A stretch of DNA of 64,000 nt from [Mycobacterium] stephanolepidis (GTDB lineage: Bacteria; Actinomycetota; Actinomycetes; Mycobacteriales; Mycobacteriaceae), in the NCBI RefSeq assembly GCF_002356335.1, contig NZ_AP018165.1, positions 3,348,001 through 3,412,000 of the forward strand, in the 5' to 3' direction. The notes beneath the pieces were generated by a model. It searched no databases and was not told the DNA's origin. It saw only the letters and a list, made by a program, of their open reading frames with translations. The stretch's first letter is position 1. Every line of letters starts with the position of its first letter. Below, one piece after another: positions 11,543 to 21,822 of the stretch. A program made the position numbers and the translations under genes.

Positions 11543-12115
11543 ATGGCTCCCGAACGCAAACACACCAGCGATGCCATCCTCGACGCGGTGCGATCGCTGC
11601 TGCTCGACGGCGGCCCCCGTGCCGCGACCATCGCGGCGATAGCGGAAGCCTCGGGTGCACCACCGGGTACGCTCAATCACCGCTTCGGCAACCGCGAGGC
11701 CATCATGTCGGCAACATGGCTACGTGCGGTTGAGCGCTTTCACCAGCACGCTCTCCATGCACTACACACCTCCGCCCATCCCGTTGAAATTGCGGTGGCA
11801 CTTGCCCTTTCGGTGCCAGCCTTCGCGCGTGCATACCCCGAGGACGCCCGATTGCTACTGTCCCTGCGCAGTGCCGACGTCCTGGGGGCCGACGCGGGTT
11901 CCACGCTGGACGAGATGAACGAGCCACTGTTCACCTCAGTGCGGAATCTGACGCGAGCCATCTACGGCCGCACCGATGCGCGCTCACGCGACCGACTGAC
12001 GCGGGCCGTGGTGGACTTGCCCTATGCCGCAGTACGCCGCCACATGCCCACCCTGCCCACGTGGCTCGAAGAAGATCTGGCGGATGCGGTCCGCACGCTC
12101 TTGGCTTCGCGGTGA
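11543..12115 (+). CDS. TetR/AcrR-family transcriptional regulator
   Basis: 190 residues from the ATG at 11543 (an upstream ATG at 11498 would overlap the divergent gene). The N-terminal HTH shows AILDAVRSLLLDGGPRAATIAAIAEASGAPPGTLNHRFGNREAI, the classical TetR pattern given here as positions 9-54. The C-terminal ligand domain is unspecific. It is coupled by a GTGA overlap to an EamA-type exporter and divergent from an SRPBCC protein, suggesting ligand-induced control of one or both. Confidence 0.85.
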   Translation: MAPERKHTSDAILDAVRSLLLDGGPRAATIAAIAEASGAPPGTLNHRFGNREAIMSATWLRAVERFHQHALHALHTSAHPVEIAVALALSVPAFARAYPEDARLLLSLRSADVLGADAGSTLDEMNEPLFTSVRNLTRAIYGRTDARSRDRLTRAVVDLPYAAVRRHMPTLPTWLEEDLADAVRTLLASR

Positions 12116-12984
12116 CTGAACCCGGGCACCACCGGCTCACCGCGCCAGCACTCATGCTCGTCAGCGGCACCTCCCTGTACATCGGGGCGGCGGCCGGAAT
12201 CAGCCTGTTCCGCTGGCTCGATCCGGTGAGCGTGGCCTGGCTGCGGATATGCGGTGCGGCGCTCGTGTTCCTCGCCATCGCCCGGCCCGCGGGCGCGGCC
12301 TGGCGGGGCCGGGCATTGTGGTGGGCCGGTGGCTTTGGCGTGGTCACCGCGCTGATGAACATGTCGTTCTATCTGGCCATCGACCGGCTGCCGTTGGGCA
12401 CCGCGGTGGCGATCGAATTTCTTGGGCCGATCGCCGTGGCCGCCGCAGGATCACGGTCCCTTCGAGACGGATTCACGGTACTGGCCGCGCTCGTCGGCGT
12501 GGTCCTGATAGCCGATGTACAGCTTTCCGCCGAGCCCGTGGGAATGGCCTTCGCACTGCTGGCCGCGTTGTTCTGGGCCGGATACATCGTGCTTGGAAAA
12601 CGTGTTGCGCTGCAGGGCAACCCAGCAGACTCACTAGCGGTGGGCTTCACGGTCGCGATGATCGTGACCGCCCCGGCCCTGGCTGTGGGCATCGCTGGCA
12701 TCCACGGTCAGGTACCCGTCGTTCACGTCCTCGTCCTGGGGCTACTGATGGGTGTGCTCTCCAACGTCATCCCCTACGGCCTAGATCAGGTGATCCTGCG
12801 GCGGGCGGGACGAAGCCACTTCGCGGTACTCCTGGCGCTTCTCCCACTCTCCGCGACCGCGATCGGTGTACTTGTCATGCACCAGATTCCCAGCACACCA
12901 GAACTTTTGGGCATCGCGGCAATCGTGGTGGCGGTGGCTGCGCGCCGAGAGGAAGACCCGAAGGACACCCCAACGGCATTGTGA
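12112..12984 (+). CDS. EamA/RhtA-type metabolite exporter
   Basis: 290 residues from a GTG that overlaps the TetR stop. About ten hydrophobic segments arranged as two five-helix EamA repeats, with RhtA-like motifs SLFRWLDPVSVAWLRI and FYLAIDRLPLGTAVAIEFLGPIAVA. RhtA proteins export threonine, homoserine or related small molecules. The coupling to a TetR repressor suggests a drug/metabolite efflux module. Substrate unknown. Confidence 0.8.
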   Translation: MTEPGHHRLTAPALMLVSGTSLYIGAAAGISLFRWLDPVSVAWLRICGAALVFLAIARPAGAAWRGRALWWAGGFGVVTALMNMSFYLAIDRLPLGTAVAIEFLGPIAVAAAGSRSLRDGFTVLAALVGVVLIADVQLSAEPVGMAFALLAALFWAGYIVLGKRVALQGNPADSLAVGFTVAMIVTAPALAVGIAGIHGQVPVVHVLVLGLLMGVLSNVIPYGLDQVILRRAGRSHFAVLLALLPLSATAIGVLVMHQIPSTPELLGIAAIVVAVAARREEDPKDTPTAL

Positions 12985-13115
12985 TCCGCCCGGCACCGGG
13001 CGTACAAGACCCATCGTCTAGCAGTTCACTCTTGGCGCTTGTCAGGACGTGCTCAGCATGTGCCCGTACACTCCGCGGTCAACTGGATAGTGACTGATTC
13101 GGAGGACATTGATCG

Positions 13116-15011
13116 ATGAAGACGGCGACCGACTGGGGCACGGAGGTATGGCGATCGCTGATATGGATCGGCTGGGTGTGGCCGGTCACCATGGTCGTTT
13201 TCCTCACCGTCGCATTCTTGATCATCCGGTTCACGCAATGGGGTCGGCAATTCTGGCGCATTACCGGTCTGTATTTCACCAGCCGCGACGGCCGGGGCGG
13301 CTTGATCCTCTTGGCCCTTGTGCTGCTCTCGGTGGTGGTGAATGTCCGCCTGTCAGTGGTATTCACTTACTACTACAACGACATGTCGGCATCGATTCAG
13401 TACATCGTCCAGGCGTTGGCGCGCGATGGCAGCGGAATGTCGGATGCCAAGGCATTCTTCTGGCTCAACATCCGCCGGTTCTGCCTTCTGGCGGGGATCA
13501 ACATCGCACTGGTGGTCACCGACCTGTATCTATTGCAGGCATTCATCATTCGGTGGCGTGTGTGGCTCACCGAGCGCATCACCGCCGACTGGCTCTCCAA
13601 GCGCGCCTTCTACCGGTCCCGCTTCATCGACAACACCATCGACAACCCGGATCAGCGAATCCAGGCTGATATCAACAACTTTGTCGCCATGTCGGTCGCG
13701 CCCGAGCAGCTCCAAAGTTCTTCGCTACACCTGGCATTCGGCGCCGTGAACGCGTGCATCTCGCTACCGTCGTTCACCATCATCCTGTGGGGTCTGTCGG
13801 GTCCGCTCAACATCTTCGGATACGAAATGCCGAGAGCCCTCGTCTTTCTTACCTACATCTACGTGATCGTGACGACCTTGATCGCTTTCCGGATCGGTCG
13901 CCCGTTGATCCGCAGGTACTTCCTCAACGAACGCCTCAACGCCATGTTCCGTTACGCACTGGTACGCCTGCGAGACACATCGGAAGCCGTGGCCTTCTAC
14001 CGCGGCGAGAAGGCCGAGGCCAAACAACTCAAGGGCCGCTTCGACGGAATCATCGACAACTTCTGGCAGCTCGTTTACCGGAGCATGGGCTTCACCGGCT
14101 GGAACTTCGCGGTATCGCAAACCGCAGCGGTCTTTAACTCCGTCCTCCAGGTTCCGCGACTGATCGCCGGGCAGATCACCTACGGCGACGTAAGCCAGAG
14201 CGCCAGCGCCGCCGGCCAACTGCAAACCTCCCTGTCGTTCTTCCGGAACGCCTACGACAACTTTGCCGCCTACCGCGCCACCGTCATGCGCCTGGACGGC
14301 TTGCTACACGCGAACGCACAGTCGCGCGAGCTGCCCATGCTCGAGCCAGGAGATCAAGAAGACGGCGTCACGCTACACAACATCTACGTCCGTAAACCCA
14401 ATGGCGACAGTCTGATCGACGACCTCAACCTAAGCCTTGACGCGGGCGATGCGCTGCTGATCAAGGGGCCCTCAGGCGGAGGAAAGACCACACTGCTGCG
14501 CTCATTGGCCGGGTTGTGGCCCTACACCGATGGCGACTGGACGCGCCCCGGCGGCGAACACGAGACGTTATTCCTCTCGCAGCTGCCGTACCTCCCGCTG
14601 GGAGATCTGCGCGAGGCGGTGAGTTACCCCGCACCTGCCAGTACCTTCACCGACGAGGAACTGCGCACCACGCTCGACAAGGTGGCACTTGGCCATCTGT
14701 CCGACCGGCTCGACGAGGAATCCGATTGGATCAAGGTGCTCTCTCCCGGTGAGCAGCAACGTATCGCGTTCGCCCGGGTGCTGCTCCTCAAACCCAAGGC
14801 CGTGTTCATGGATGAGTCCACGTCCTCGCTCGATGAGGGGCTGGAGTTCACGCTTTATCGCCTTCTTCGCGCCGAGGTACCCAACTGCACACTCGTCAGC
14901 GTCGGCCATCGCAGCACCATCGATCAGCACCACGACCAGAAACTGCAACTGGTGGGCGAGGGCCGCTGGGCGCTCTCTCCCATTGGGACAGGAATAAGCG
15001 GGGCCGAGTAG
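13116..15011 (+). CDS. ABC transporter, fused membrane and ATPase domains (BacA/SbmA, Rv1819c-like)
   Basis: 631 residues. About six transmembrane helices of the SbmA/BacA type (YNDMSASIQYIVQAL, FINNTIDNPDQRIQADI-like loop near residue 170-190) are followed by an ATPase domain with Walker A GPSGGGKTTLL, signature LSPGEQQRIAFARVLL and Walker B AVFMDESTSSLD. Length and layout match M. tuberculosis Rv1819c, a broad hydrophilic-solute/vitamin B12 importer involved in antimicrobial-peptide uptake. This gene and its six upstream neighbours are absent between fecB and adhC in M. tuberculosis as I recall it. Confidence 0.85.
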   Translation: MKTATDWGTEVWRSLIWIGWVWPVTMVVFLTVAFLIIRFTQWGRQFWRITGLYFTSRDGRGGLILLALVLLSVVVNVRLSVVFTYYYNDMSASIQYIVQALARDGSGMSDAKAFFWLNIRRFCLLAGINIALVVTDLYLLQAFIIRWRVWLTERITADWLSKRAFYRSRFIDNTIDNPDQRIQADINNFVAMSVAPEQLQSSSLHLAFGAVNACISLPSFTIILWGLSGPLNIFGYEMPRALVFLTYIYVIVTTLIAFRIGRPLIRRYFLNERLNAMFRYALVRLRDTSEAVAFYRGEKAEAKQLKGRFDGIIDNFWQLVYRSMGFTGWNFAVSQTAAVFNSVLQVPRLIAGQITYGDVSQSASAAGQLQTSLSFFRNAYDNFAAYRATVMRLDGLLHANAQSRELPMLEPGDQEDGVTLHNIYVRKPNGDSLIDDLNLSLDAGDALLIKGPSGGGKTTLLRSLAGLWPYTDGDWTRPGGEHETLFLSQLPYLPLGDLREAVSYPAPASTFTDEELRTTLDKVALGHLSDRLDEESDWIKVLSPGEQQRIAFARVLLLKPKAVFMDESTSSLDEGLEFTLYRLLRAEVPNCTLVSVGHRSTIDQHHDQKLQLVGEGRWALSPIGTGISGAE

Positions 15012-15056
15012 GCTTTTAATCGGTAGCAATGTTAACTATCGCAAAAGGATGCATAT

Positions 15057-16097
15057 ATGGTCACCGTGTCGGCTTATGCCGCCGTTTCCGGTAAGGACCC
15101 CCTGGTTCCCACCACGATCGAACGGCGCGAAGTAGGGCCCCACGATGTCTTCATCGACATCAAGTTCGCCGGTATCTGTCACTCCGATATCCACACCGTC
15201 CGCGACGAGTGGGGCCGCGCCAACTACCCCATCGTCCCCGGTCACGAGATCGCCGGTGTCATCACCGAGGTCGGCTCCGAAGTCACCAAATTCAAGCCGG
15301 GCGACCATGCCGGCGTCGGTTGTTTCGTCAACTCGTGCCGTGAGTGTTCGAGCTGCCTCGCCGGACTGGAGCAGTTCTGCGAACGCGGCATGGTGGGCAC
15401 CTACGGCGCCAAGGATCGCGACGGCACCCAGACCCAGGGCGGATACAGCCAGGCCATCGTCGTCGACGAGAACTATGTGCTGCGCATCCCGGACAGCCTG
15501 CCGCTGGACGCGGCCGCGCCACTGCTGTGCGCGGGCATCACCACCTTCTCTCCCTTGCGGCACTGGAACGCAGGCCCCGGCAAGCGCGTTGCTGTCGTCG
15601 GACTTGGCGGCCTCGGCCATATGGCCGTCAAGCTCGGCAAAGCGATGGGCGCCGAGGTGACGGTGCTGAGCCAGTCACTCAAGAAGATGGAAGACGGCCT
15701 GCGTTTAGGCGCCAGCCACTACTACGCCACCGCCGACCCGGACACCTTCAAGTCACTGCGTAGCAGCTTCGACCTGATTCTCAACACCGTGTCCTCGAAC
15801 CTGGACATGGGCAAGTACCTGGGTCTGCTGGGTGTCGACGGCACCCTGGTGGAATTGGGGCTGCCGGAGAACCCTATCGAGGTCCCCGGCTTCCCGCTGC
15901 TGACCAACCGGCGCAGCATTTCCGGTTCCTTGATCGGCGGCATCCCGGAAACCCAAGAGATGCTTGACTTCTGCGCCAAGCACGGCATCGGCTCAGAGAT
16001 CGAAGTCATTGACGCCAGCTACATCAACGAGGCCTACGAGCGCGTCGTGGCCAGCGATGTGCGGTACCGGTTCGTCATCGACACCGCCACTTTGTAA
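15057..16097 (+). CDS. adhC: NAD(P)-dependent zinc alcohol dehydrogenase AdhC
   Basis: 346 residues, the same length as Rv3045. Catalytic zinc site: ICHSDIH (Cys and His) and [12 protein letters not shown]; structural zinc cysteines: [15 protein letters not shown]; Rossmann glycines: [13 protein letters not shown]. It belongs to the cinnamyl-alcohol/YahK-like dehydrogenases that reduce aldehydes with NADPH. The start ATG at 15057 is preceded by AAAAGGA. It stands alone, 45 bases after the ABC gene. Confidence 0.92.
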   Translation: MVTVSAYAAVSGKDPLVPTTIERREVGPHDVFIDIKFAGICHSDIHTVRDEWGRANYPIVPGHEIAGVITEVGSEVTKFKPGDHAGVGCFVNSCRECSSCLAGLEQFCERGMVGTYGAKDRDGTQTQGGYSQAIVVDENYVLRIPDSLPLDAAAPLLCAGITTFSPLRHWNAGPGKRVAVVGLGGLGHMAVKLGKAMGAEVTVLSQSLKKMEDGLRLGASHYYATADPDTFKSLRSSFDLILNTVSSNLDMGKYLGLLGVDGTLVELGLPENPIEVPGFPLLTNRRSISGSLIGGIPETQEMLDFCAKHGIGSEIEVIDASYINEAYERVVASDVRYRFVIDTATL

Positions 16098-16153
16098 GTT
16101 TCATCCCGAGTACAACCGGTGACTGATGTCGTCGGGGTGCCGATGCTGAGGGG

Positions 16154-17605
16154 ATGACCCGCGTCATCCGTTTCAATGCGTTCGACATGAATTGTGTTGC
16201 GCACCAATCCCCCGGCCTATGGAGGCACCCCGACGACCAGTCCTGGCGGTACAAGGATCTTTCCTACTGGACAAATCTGGCCAAGCTCCTCGAGCGCGGC
16301 CGCTTCGACGGACTGTTCATCGCCGATGTACTCGGCACCTACGACATCTACGACGCCAGCGACGAGGCCGCCATCCGCCAGGCGGCGCAGATACCGGTCG
16401 CCGATCCCCTGCTCCTGGTCTCGGCGATGGCCCTTGTCACCGAACATCTTGGCTTCGGAGTCACCACGGGTACCGGATTCGAACACCCATATCCGTTCGC
16501 GCGCAGGCTATCCACCCTCGATCACCTCACCGGTGGCAGGGTCGGATGGAATGTGGTCACGGGGTATCTACCCGCCGCGGCGCGCAACATGGGACAGACC
16601 GACCAGCCTGCGCACGATGCCCGCTACGACCACGCCGACGAGTACCTGGAGGTGCTCTACAAGCTATGGGAGGGCTCCTGGGAGGACGACGCCGTCGTCC
16701 GCGATGCCGCACGTGGCGTCTTCACCGACCCCGACAAGGTGCACCACATCGGCCATGAGGGAACACATTTCACCGTCCCCGGGGTGCACCTGGTGGAACC
16801 GTCGCCGCAGCGGACCCCGGTGATCTACCAGGCGGGATCCTCACCGCGCGGGGTGCGCTTCGCCGCCGAGAACGCCGAGGCCGTGTTCACCGCGGCCCCC
16901 ACCAAGGAGCTGCTACGCCAGACGGTCACCACCATTCGCCGCGAGCTGGAGCTCGCCGGGCGAGACCCCTACTCCGCCAAGATCTTCAACCTCACCACCG
17001 TGGTCACCGGCGAGAACTCCGAAGCGGCGCACGCCAAGCACCGCGAGCTGCTGAGCTATGGCAGCGCCGAGGGAGCGCTGGTGTTCATGTCCGGCTGGAT
17101 GGGCGTGGATCTGGCCCGCTACGGACTGGACGAACCCATCGGAAACGTGGACTCCAACGCGATTCTGTCGGCAGTGGCGGCGTTCCAGTCCGCCACCGAT
17201 GATGGCAGGGAGTGGAAGGTGCGCGATATCGCCGAGTGGGGTGAGATCGGCGGCATGGGACCGCGCGTCGTCGGCTCGGGCGCCGAGGTCGCCGACATCC
17301 TGCAGGAATGGGTGGAGGAAACCGATGTCGACGGCTTCAACCTGGCCTATGCGATCACCCCGGGCACCTTCGAGGACTTCATCGAGTACGTCGCTCCGGT
17401 GCTGACCGAACGTGGTGCCTACCAAAACGAGTACGCACCAGGGACATTGCGCCACAAGCTGCTGGGCAAGGGTGATCGTCTCCCCGACGAGCACCGAGGC
17501 GCCAAGTACCGGATCGGCGGACCACTGTCGACGATCATCGATCGTCCGTCGACCGTCCCCTCGTCGTCGGGTTCCACCGCACCGGCACCTACACGCGGGC
17601 GGTAG
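16154..17605 (+). CDS. LLM-class flavin-dependent monooxygenase (NtaA/SnaA/DszA type)
   Basis: 483 residues with the bacterial-luciferase-like barrel of the NtaA/SnaA/DszA/SoxA subfamily: FDGLFIADVLGTYD, SAMALVTEHLGFGVTTGTGFEHPYPFARRLSTLDHL (residues 96-131, core of the flavin pocket), GRVGWNVVTGYLPAAARNMG and PVIYQAGSSPRG. Members use FMNH2 from a separate reductase to oxidise sulfonates, nitrilotriacetate or thiophene-type compounds; the substrate is not assignable. No reductase gene is adjacent. The C-terminal 30 residues are low-complexity. Confidence 0.85.
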   Translation: MTRVIRFNAFDMNCVAHQSPGLWRHPDDQSWRYKDLSYWTNLAKLLERGRFDGLFIADVLGTYDIYDASDEAAIRQAAQIPVADPLLLVSAMALVTEHLGFGVTTGTGFEHPYPFARRLSTLDHLTGGRVGWNVVTGYLPAAARNMGQTDQPAHDARYDHADEYLEVLYKLWEGSWEDDAVVRDAARGVFTDPDKVHHIGHEGTHFTVPGVHLVEPSPQRTPVIYQAGSSPRGVRFAAENAEAVFTAAPTKELLRQTVTTIRRELELAGRDPYSAKIFNLTTVVTGENSEAAHAKHRELLSYGSAEGALVFMSGWMGVDLARYGLDEPIGNVDSNAILSAVAAFQSATDDGREWKVRDIAEWGEIGGMGPRVVGSGAEVADILQEWVEETDVDGFNLAYAITPGTFEDFIEYVAPVLTERGAYQNEYAPGTLRHKLLGKGDRLPDEHRGAKYRIGGPLSTIIDRPSTVPSSSGSTAPAPTRGR

Positions 17606-17615
17606 ATTTCCGTGT

Positions 17616-18137
17616 ATGAAGAGCCGCGTCGCGCTGAGTGTGTGCGCCTCGGTCGCGCTGCTGTGCGCGACGACCGTTAGCGCTGGTTCCGCTGCCGCCG
17701 AACCGCCCTCGGGCTTCCCCGATATCAGTGGGCTCCCCACCGTCGAGTCCCGGCAGTACTTCAGTGTCAAGGTCTATCGGTTCGCGACACCCGATTGCGT
17801 TTTGTGTGAAAGCGCCGGATGGAACCCGTACTTTCAGTGGACCTGCATCGGACCTAAGGGCTCCGGGTCGGCGCAACTGGATCTGGGTAGCTATGCGCGG
17901 AACAACGGCACCCCTGCGACAGCGGGCGAATCTCAGGGCAACCCCGACTTATCCCGTGTCCCAGTACTACCCGGCAATCGCCAAGTACGCATAGCCGCCC
18001 CAGTGCACAATGACGACGGCAGCCAAACCACGTTGACGTGCGCCACGCCAGCGCCCAAGACCACGGCATGTTTGGTGGACGATCTCCGCGGTACACACGG
18101 ATTCGTACTGAGCCCAGAACGCAACTGGGCGTTCTAG
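17616..18137 (+). CDS. Secreted protein of unknown function
   Basis: 173 residues from an ATG at 17616. A clear Sec signal peptide (KSR, then a hydrophobic core VALSVCASVALLCATTV, and a probable cleavage after SAAA) precedes a mature region with several cysteines (CVLCES, WTCIGPKG, LTCATP, TACLVDD), consistent with an exported, disulfide-bonded fold. I do not recognise the family. It ends head-to-head with the DUF3349 gene with no gap. Confidence 0.65.
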   Translation: MKSRVALSVCASVALLCATTVSAGSAAAEPPSGFPDISGLPTVESRQYFSVKVYRFATPDCVLCESAGWNPYFQWTCIGPKGSGSAQLDLGSYARNNGTPATAGESQGNPDLSRVPVLPGNRQVRIAAPVHNDDGSQTTLTCATPAPKTTACLVDDLRGTHGFVLSPERNWAF

Positions 18138-18467
18138 TTACGCGTTGAGCGCGGTGGAGTCCACGCCGGCCAGCGGCCAGCCACCGGCCGCCAAGCGCGA
18201 GGCCACCCGCGAAATGTCTTGAGCGGTCGGCTCATCCTTCGTCACGTCCGTGATGAACTTCTCGATCTCGTCCTGACTCACCACACCGTCGATCTGTGCG
18301 GACGACTCGGGGGCGGTCAGCTTGGCGACGACTTCCTTGACCTGCTCTTCGGTCAGCGTGCGGCGCAGCAGCGCAAGCAGCGGAAACCGATCTGTAGGGG
18401 GTACTCCCTCGGGGTATCCCGCCGACAGCCAGGAAACGATCGAACCGATAATCGATGTGCTCGTCAC
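18138..18467 (-). CDS. DUF3349-domain protein (Rv3046c-like)
   Basis: 109 residues from a GTG. The pattern VSWLSAGYPEGVPPTDRFPLLALLRRTLTEEQV, positions 11-43, is that of the small helical DUF3349 family found mainly in mycobacteria. Function unknown. It lies downstream of nrdF2 in the same direction, as Rv3046c does near Rv3048c, but a hairpin at 18546-18575 probably separates their transcripts. Confidence 0.8.
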   Translation of the reverse strand: MTSTSIIGSIVSWLSAGYPEGVPPTDRFPLLALLRRTLTEEQVKEVVAKLTAPESSAQIDGVVSQDEIEKFITDVTKDEPTAQDISRVASRLAAGGWPLAGVDSTALNA

Positions 18468-18545
18468 GCTAATAGTGTCCCTGCAGCAGGTTCACAGCGC
18501 GAGGTGACATCAGTACAGTTCACCGGCCGTTCATTTGTTCTCGGC

Positions 18546-18575
18546 GAACAGTCCCCCGCCATCGAGGGACTGTTC
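18546..18575 (-). terminator. Perfect 10-bp hairpin, probable terminator of nrdF2
   Basis: Arms 18546-18555 (GAACAGTCCC) and 18566-18575 are exact inverted complements around a 10-base loop, beginning 15 bases past the nrdF2 stop. There is no strong U-tract, as is common for mycobacterial intrinsic terminators. Confidence 0.7.
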
Positions 18576-18589
18576 AGCAGCAGAACGAC

Positions 18590-19624
<1,035 letters not shown>

Positions 19625-19713
19625 CTACCCCTGGGGGCCGACATCGCGGCGCAACACAACGTGTTGTGGTTAAGCGTGTCGAACTCATTCGGCAGAATTT
19701 CCAGTGACACAAA

Positions 19714-19729
19714 CTTGACACGTGTAAAG
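19714..19729. promoter_or_regulatory. 16-bp palindrome in the nrdF2/SDR divergent region
   Basis: CTTGACACGTGTAAAG is complementary at seven of eight half-site positions and includes the perfect core ACACGTGT. It lies ten bases upstream of the SDR ATG and looks like a TetR-type operator; the TTGACA hexamer within it is too near the start to serve as a normal -35 for that gene. No regulator gene is adjacent. Confidence 0.5.
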
Positions 19730-19738
19730 TCCGTGGTC

Positions 19739-20593
19739 ATGGACAAAATCACGGGCAAGAACATCGCCATCACCGGTGCCGCGCGCGGTATCGGATACGC
19801 CACCGCCACCGCACTACTGCGCCGGGGCGCGCGGGTGGTGATCGGCGACCGTGATGTCGAGGCGCTCGGAGCCGCGGTCGAGGGCCTCAAAGAAGAAGGA
19901 AACGTCGACGCCCACCCCGTGGATGTGACCGACCCCGCCTCGTTCAAGCGTTTTCTTGAGGCCGCCGGTGCCGGCGGACCGGTCGACGTGCTCATCAACA
20001 ACGCGGGCGTCATGCCGATCGGACCGTTCCTGTCCACGAGCGACGGCGCGATCCGGTCGATGCTGGAGGTGAATCTGTACGGCGTGATCAATGGTTGTCG
20101 CCTGGCCCTTCCCGAGATGGCGGCGCGGCGCGGCGGACAGATCGTCAACATCGCCTCGGTCGCCGGTTTGATGGCGGCCCCCGGCATGGCGGTCTACAAC
20201 GCGTCCAAGTTCGGCGTTGTCGGGCTGTCCCGCGCGCTGAGCGACGAGTTCGAGCCACAAGGGGTCCAGGTCAGCGCCGTACTACCGACCTTCACCAACA
20301 CCGAATTGATCACGGGCACCGATTCGACCGGTGCCCAGAAACCCGTCGAACCCGAAGACATCGCCGCGGCTGTGGTGCGCATCATCGAGAAACCGCGCGT
20401 CCAGGTCACTGTCCCGAAGCCACTCGGCACCGTGACCACGATCGTCAATTCCCTGCCCACCAAGGTCCGCCGGTTCATGAGCAAAAAGACCGGAACCGAT
20501 CGCGTGTTCCTCGATATCGACACCAACGCACGCAGCGCGTACGAGAACCGTGCCGGTTCGAGCCTGGGTGTGACCAAACCCGACGGCGGATAG
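19739..20593 (+). CDS. Short-chain dehydrogenase/reductase
   Basis: 284 residues from the ATG at 19739 (GTG at 19733 is an alternative). Cofactor motif TGAARGIG, NNAGVMPIG, catalytic Ser in NIASVAG and the Tyr-Lys pair in YNASKFG mark a classical SDR. The C-terminal tail of about 50 residues (RRFMSKKTGTDRVF) resembles mycobacterial SDRs acting on hydrophobic substrates. It is divergent from nrdF2 and about 30 bases upstream of the geranylgeranyl-reductase-family gene, so these two may form an operon. Confidence 0.85.
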   Translation: MDKITGKNIAITGAARGIGYATATALLRRGARVVIGDRDVEALGAAVEGLKEEGNVDAHPVDVTDPASFKRFLEAAGAGGPVDVLINNAGVMPIGPFLSTSDGAIRSMLEVNLYGVINGCRLALPEMAARRGGQIVNIASVAGLMAAPGMAVYNASKFGVVGLSRALSDEFEPQGVQVSAVLPTFTNTELITGTDSTGAQKPVEPEDIAAAVVRIIEKPRVQVTVPKPLGTVTTIVNSLPTKVRRFMSKKTGTDRVFLDIDTNARSAYENRAGSSLGVTKPDGG

Positions 20594-20622
20594 CCGCGCT
20601 GTCGGCCCTTACTATTTGATAC

Positions 20623-21816
20623 GTGAGCGAGAAGCACTACGACATTGCGGTAGTCGGCGGAGGTCCGGCCGGGTCGTCCGCCGCCTGGCAAGCCGCCCGT
20701 ACGGGCGCCAGCGTGGTTCTCGTCGACAAGGCCGAGTTCCCAAGGGATAAGCCGTGCGGCGATGGCCTGACCGCCCGCGCGGTGAGCTACCTGCAGAAAA
20801 TGGGCCTGGCCCACGAGGTCGCCCAGTTCCATCGCGTCGATGGTGTGCGCGTGGACAGCGGCAGTGTCTGGGAGCTCACCTTCCCCAAGCGTCCCGGTAT
20901 GCCCGATCACGGGCATGTGGTGCGCCGCCCCGAGCTGGACACGCTGCTGCTCAAGCACGCCGAGTCCGCAGGCGTGGAAGTGCGCCAGTCCACCGAGGCG
21001 GTCGCGCCCATCGGCGATGGCAACACAGTCAAGGGCATCGAGGTCAAAACCGCCAACGGGTCTCGCGAGACCATCTCGGCCGACGCGGTGATTGTCGCCG
21101 ACGGCGCCTACTCCCCCATCAAGCGCGCGATGAACCTCGATTCTGAGGTCAAGGGATACACCGCGATCGCGATCCGGGCCGAGATGGAGGCCAACCGCGA
21201 AGACTCCAACATGCTCGACATCGACCTGCGGCTGCACCACAACAATGACGCGCTGATCGGATACGGCTGGGTTTTCCCGCTCGGCGCCGGACGCATCAAC
21301 ATCGGCATCGGGTACGTCAACAGCTACAAGAAGTGGCAGGACGTCAATGCCGCGCAGGTGCTCGACACCTACATGAAGAAGCTGCCCAGGGAGTGGGAAC
21401 TGCCCGACCTGGCCGAGCTGCGCAAGAACAAGGGTGTGCGCGCCTGGCGCCTGCCCATGGGATTCACCGCATGGCCGCCCTGGCGCCCCGGCGTGCTGTT
21501 CGCCGGCGACGCGCTAGGCGCGGGTAAGCCCGTCAGCGGTGCCGGCATCTCCAAAGCGCTCGAATCCGGTTTGGCAGCAGGCGAATGCGCGGTAGCGGCG
21601 TTGCAGAACGCCGGACCCCAGGACTTCACCAACTACCAGCAGCGGATGAATGATGCCTGGGGCCGGGAGTACCAGCGCGGGCGAATCATGCACCGCGCGT
21701 TGGGTAATCCATGGCTGTGCGACAAGGGCATCAAGCTGATGGACAACGCGGCCTTCCGCGACAACCTACTCAAAGTCTTGTACAAGCGGGCCCAGGGCCC
21801 CGGTCACAAGCACTGA
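20623..21816 (+). CDS. Geranylgeranyl-reductase-family FAD oxidoreductase
   Basis: 397 residues from a GTG. N-terminal FAD-binding VVGGGPAGSSAAWQAA, then the family signature FPRDKPCGDGLTARAV, a GYGWVFPLG strand and the second FAD motif FAGDALGAGKPVSGAGISKALESG. These enzymes saturate isoprenoid double bonds, for example MenJ on menaquinone; this protein differs enough from MenJ that the substrate stays open. The partner SDR upstream suggests a lipid or quinone modification pair. Confidence 0.85.
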   Translation: MSEKHYDIAVVGGGPAGSSAAWQAARTGASVVLVDKAEFPRDKPCGDGLTARAVSYLQKMGLAHEVAQFHRVDGVRVDSGSVWELTFPKRPGMPDHGHVVRRPELDTLLLKHAESAGVEVRQSTEAVAPIGDGNTVKGIEVKTANGSRETISADAVIVADGAYSPIKRAMNLDSEVKGYTAIAIRAEMEANREDSNMLDIDLRLHHNNDALIGYGWVFPLGAGRINIGIGYVNSYKKWQDVNAAQVLDTYMKKLPREWELPDLAELRKNKGVRAWRLPMGFTAWPPWRPGVLFAGDALGAGKPVSGAGISKALESGLAAGECAVAALQNAGPQDFTNYQQRMNDAWGREYQRGRIMHRALGNPWLCDKGIKLMDNAAFRDNLLKVLYKRAQGPGHKH

Positions 21817-21822
21817 TTCGCC

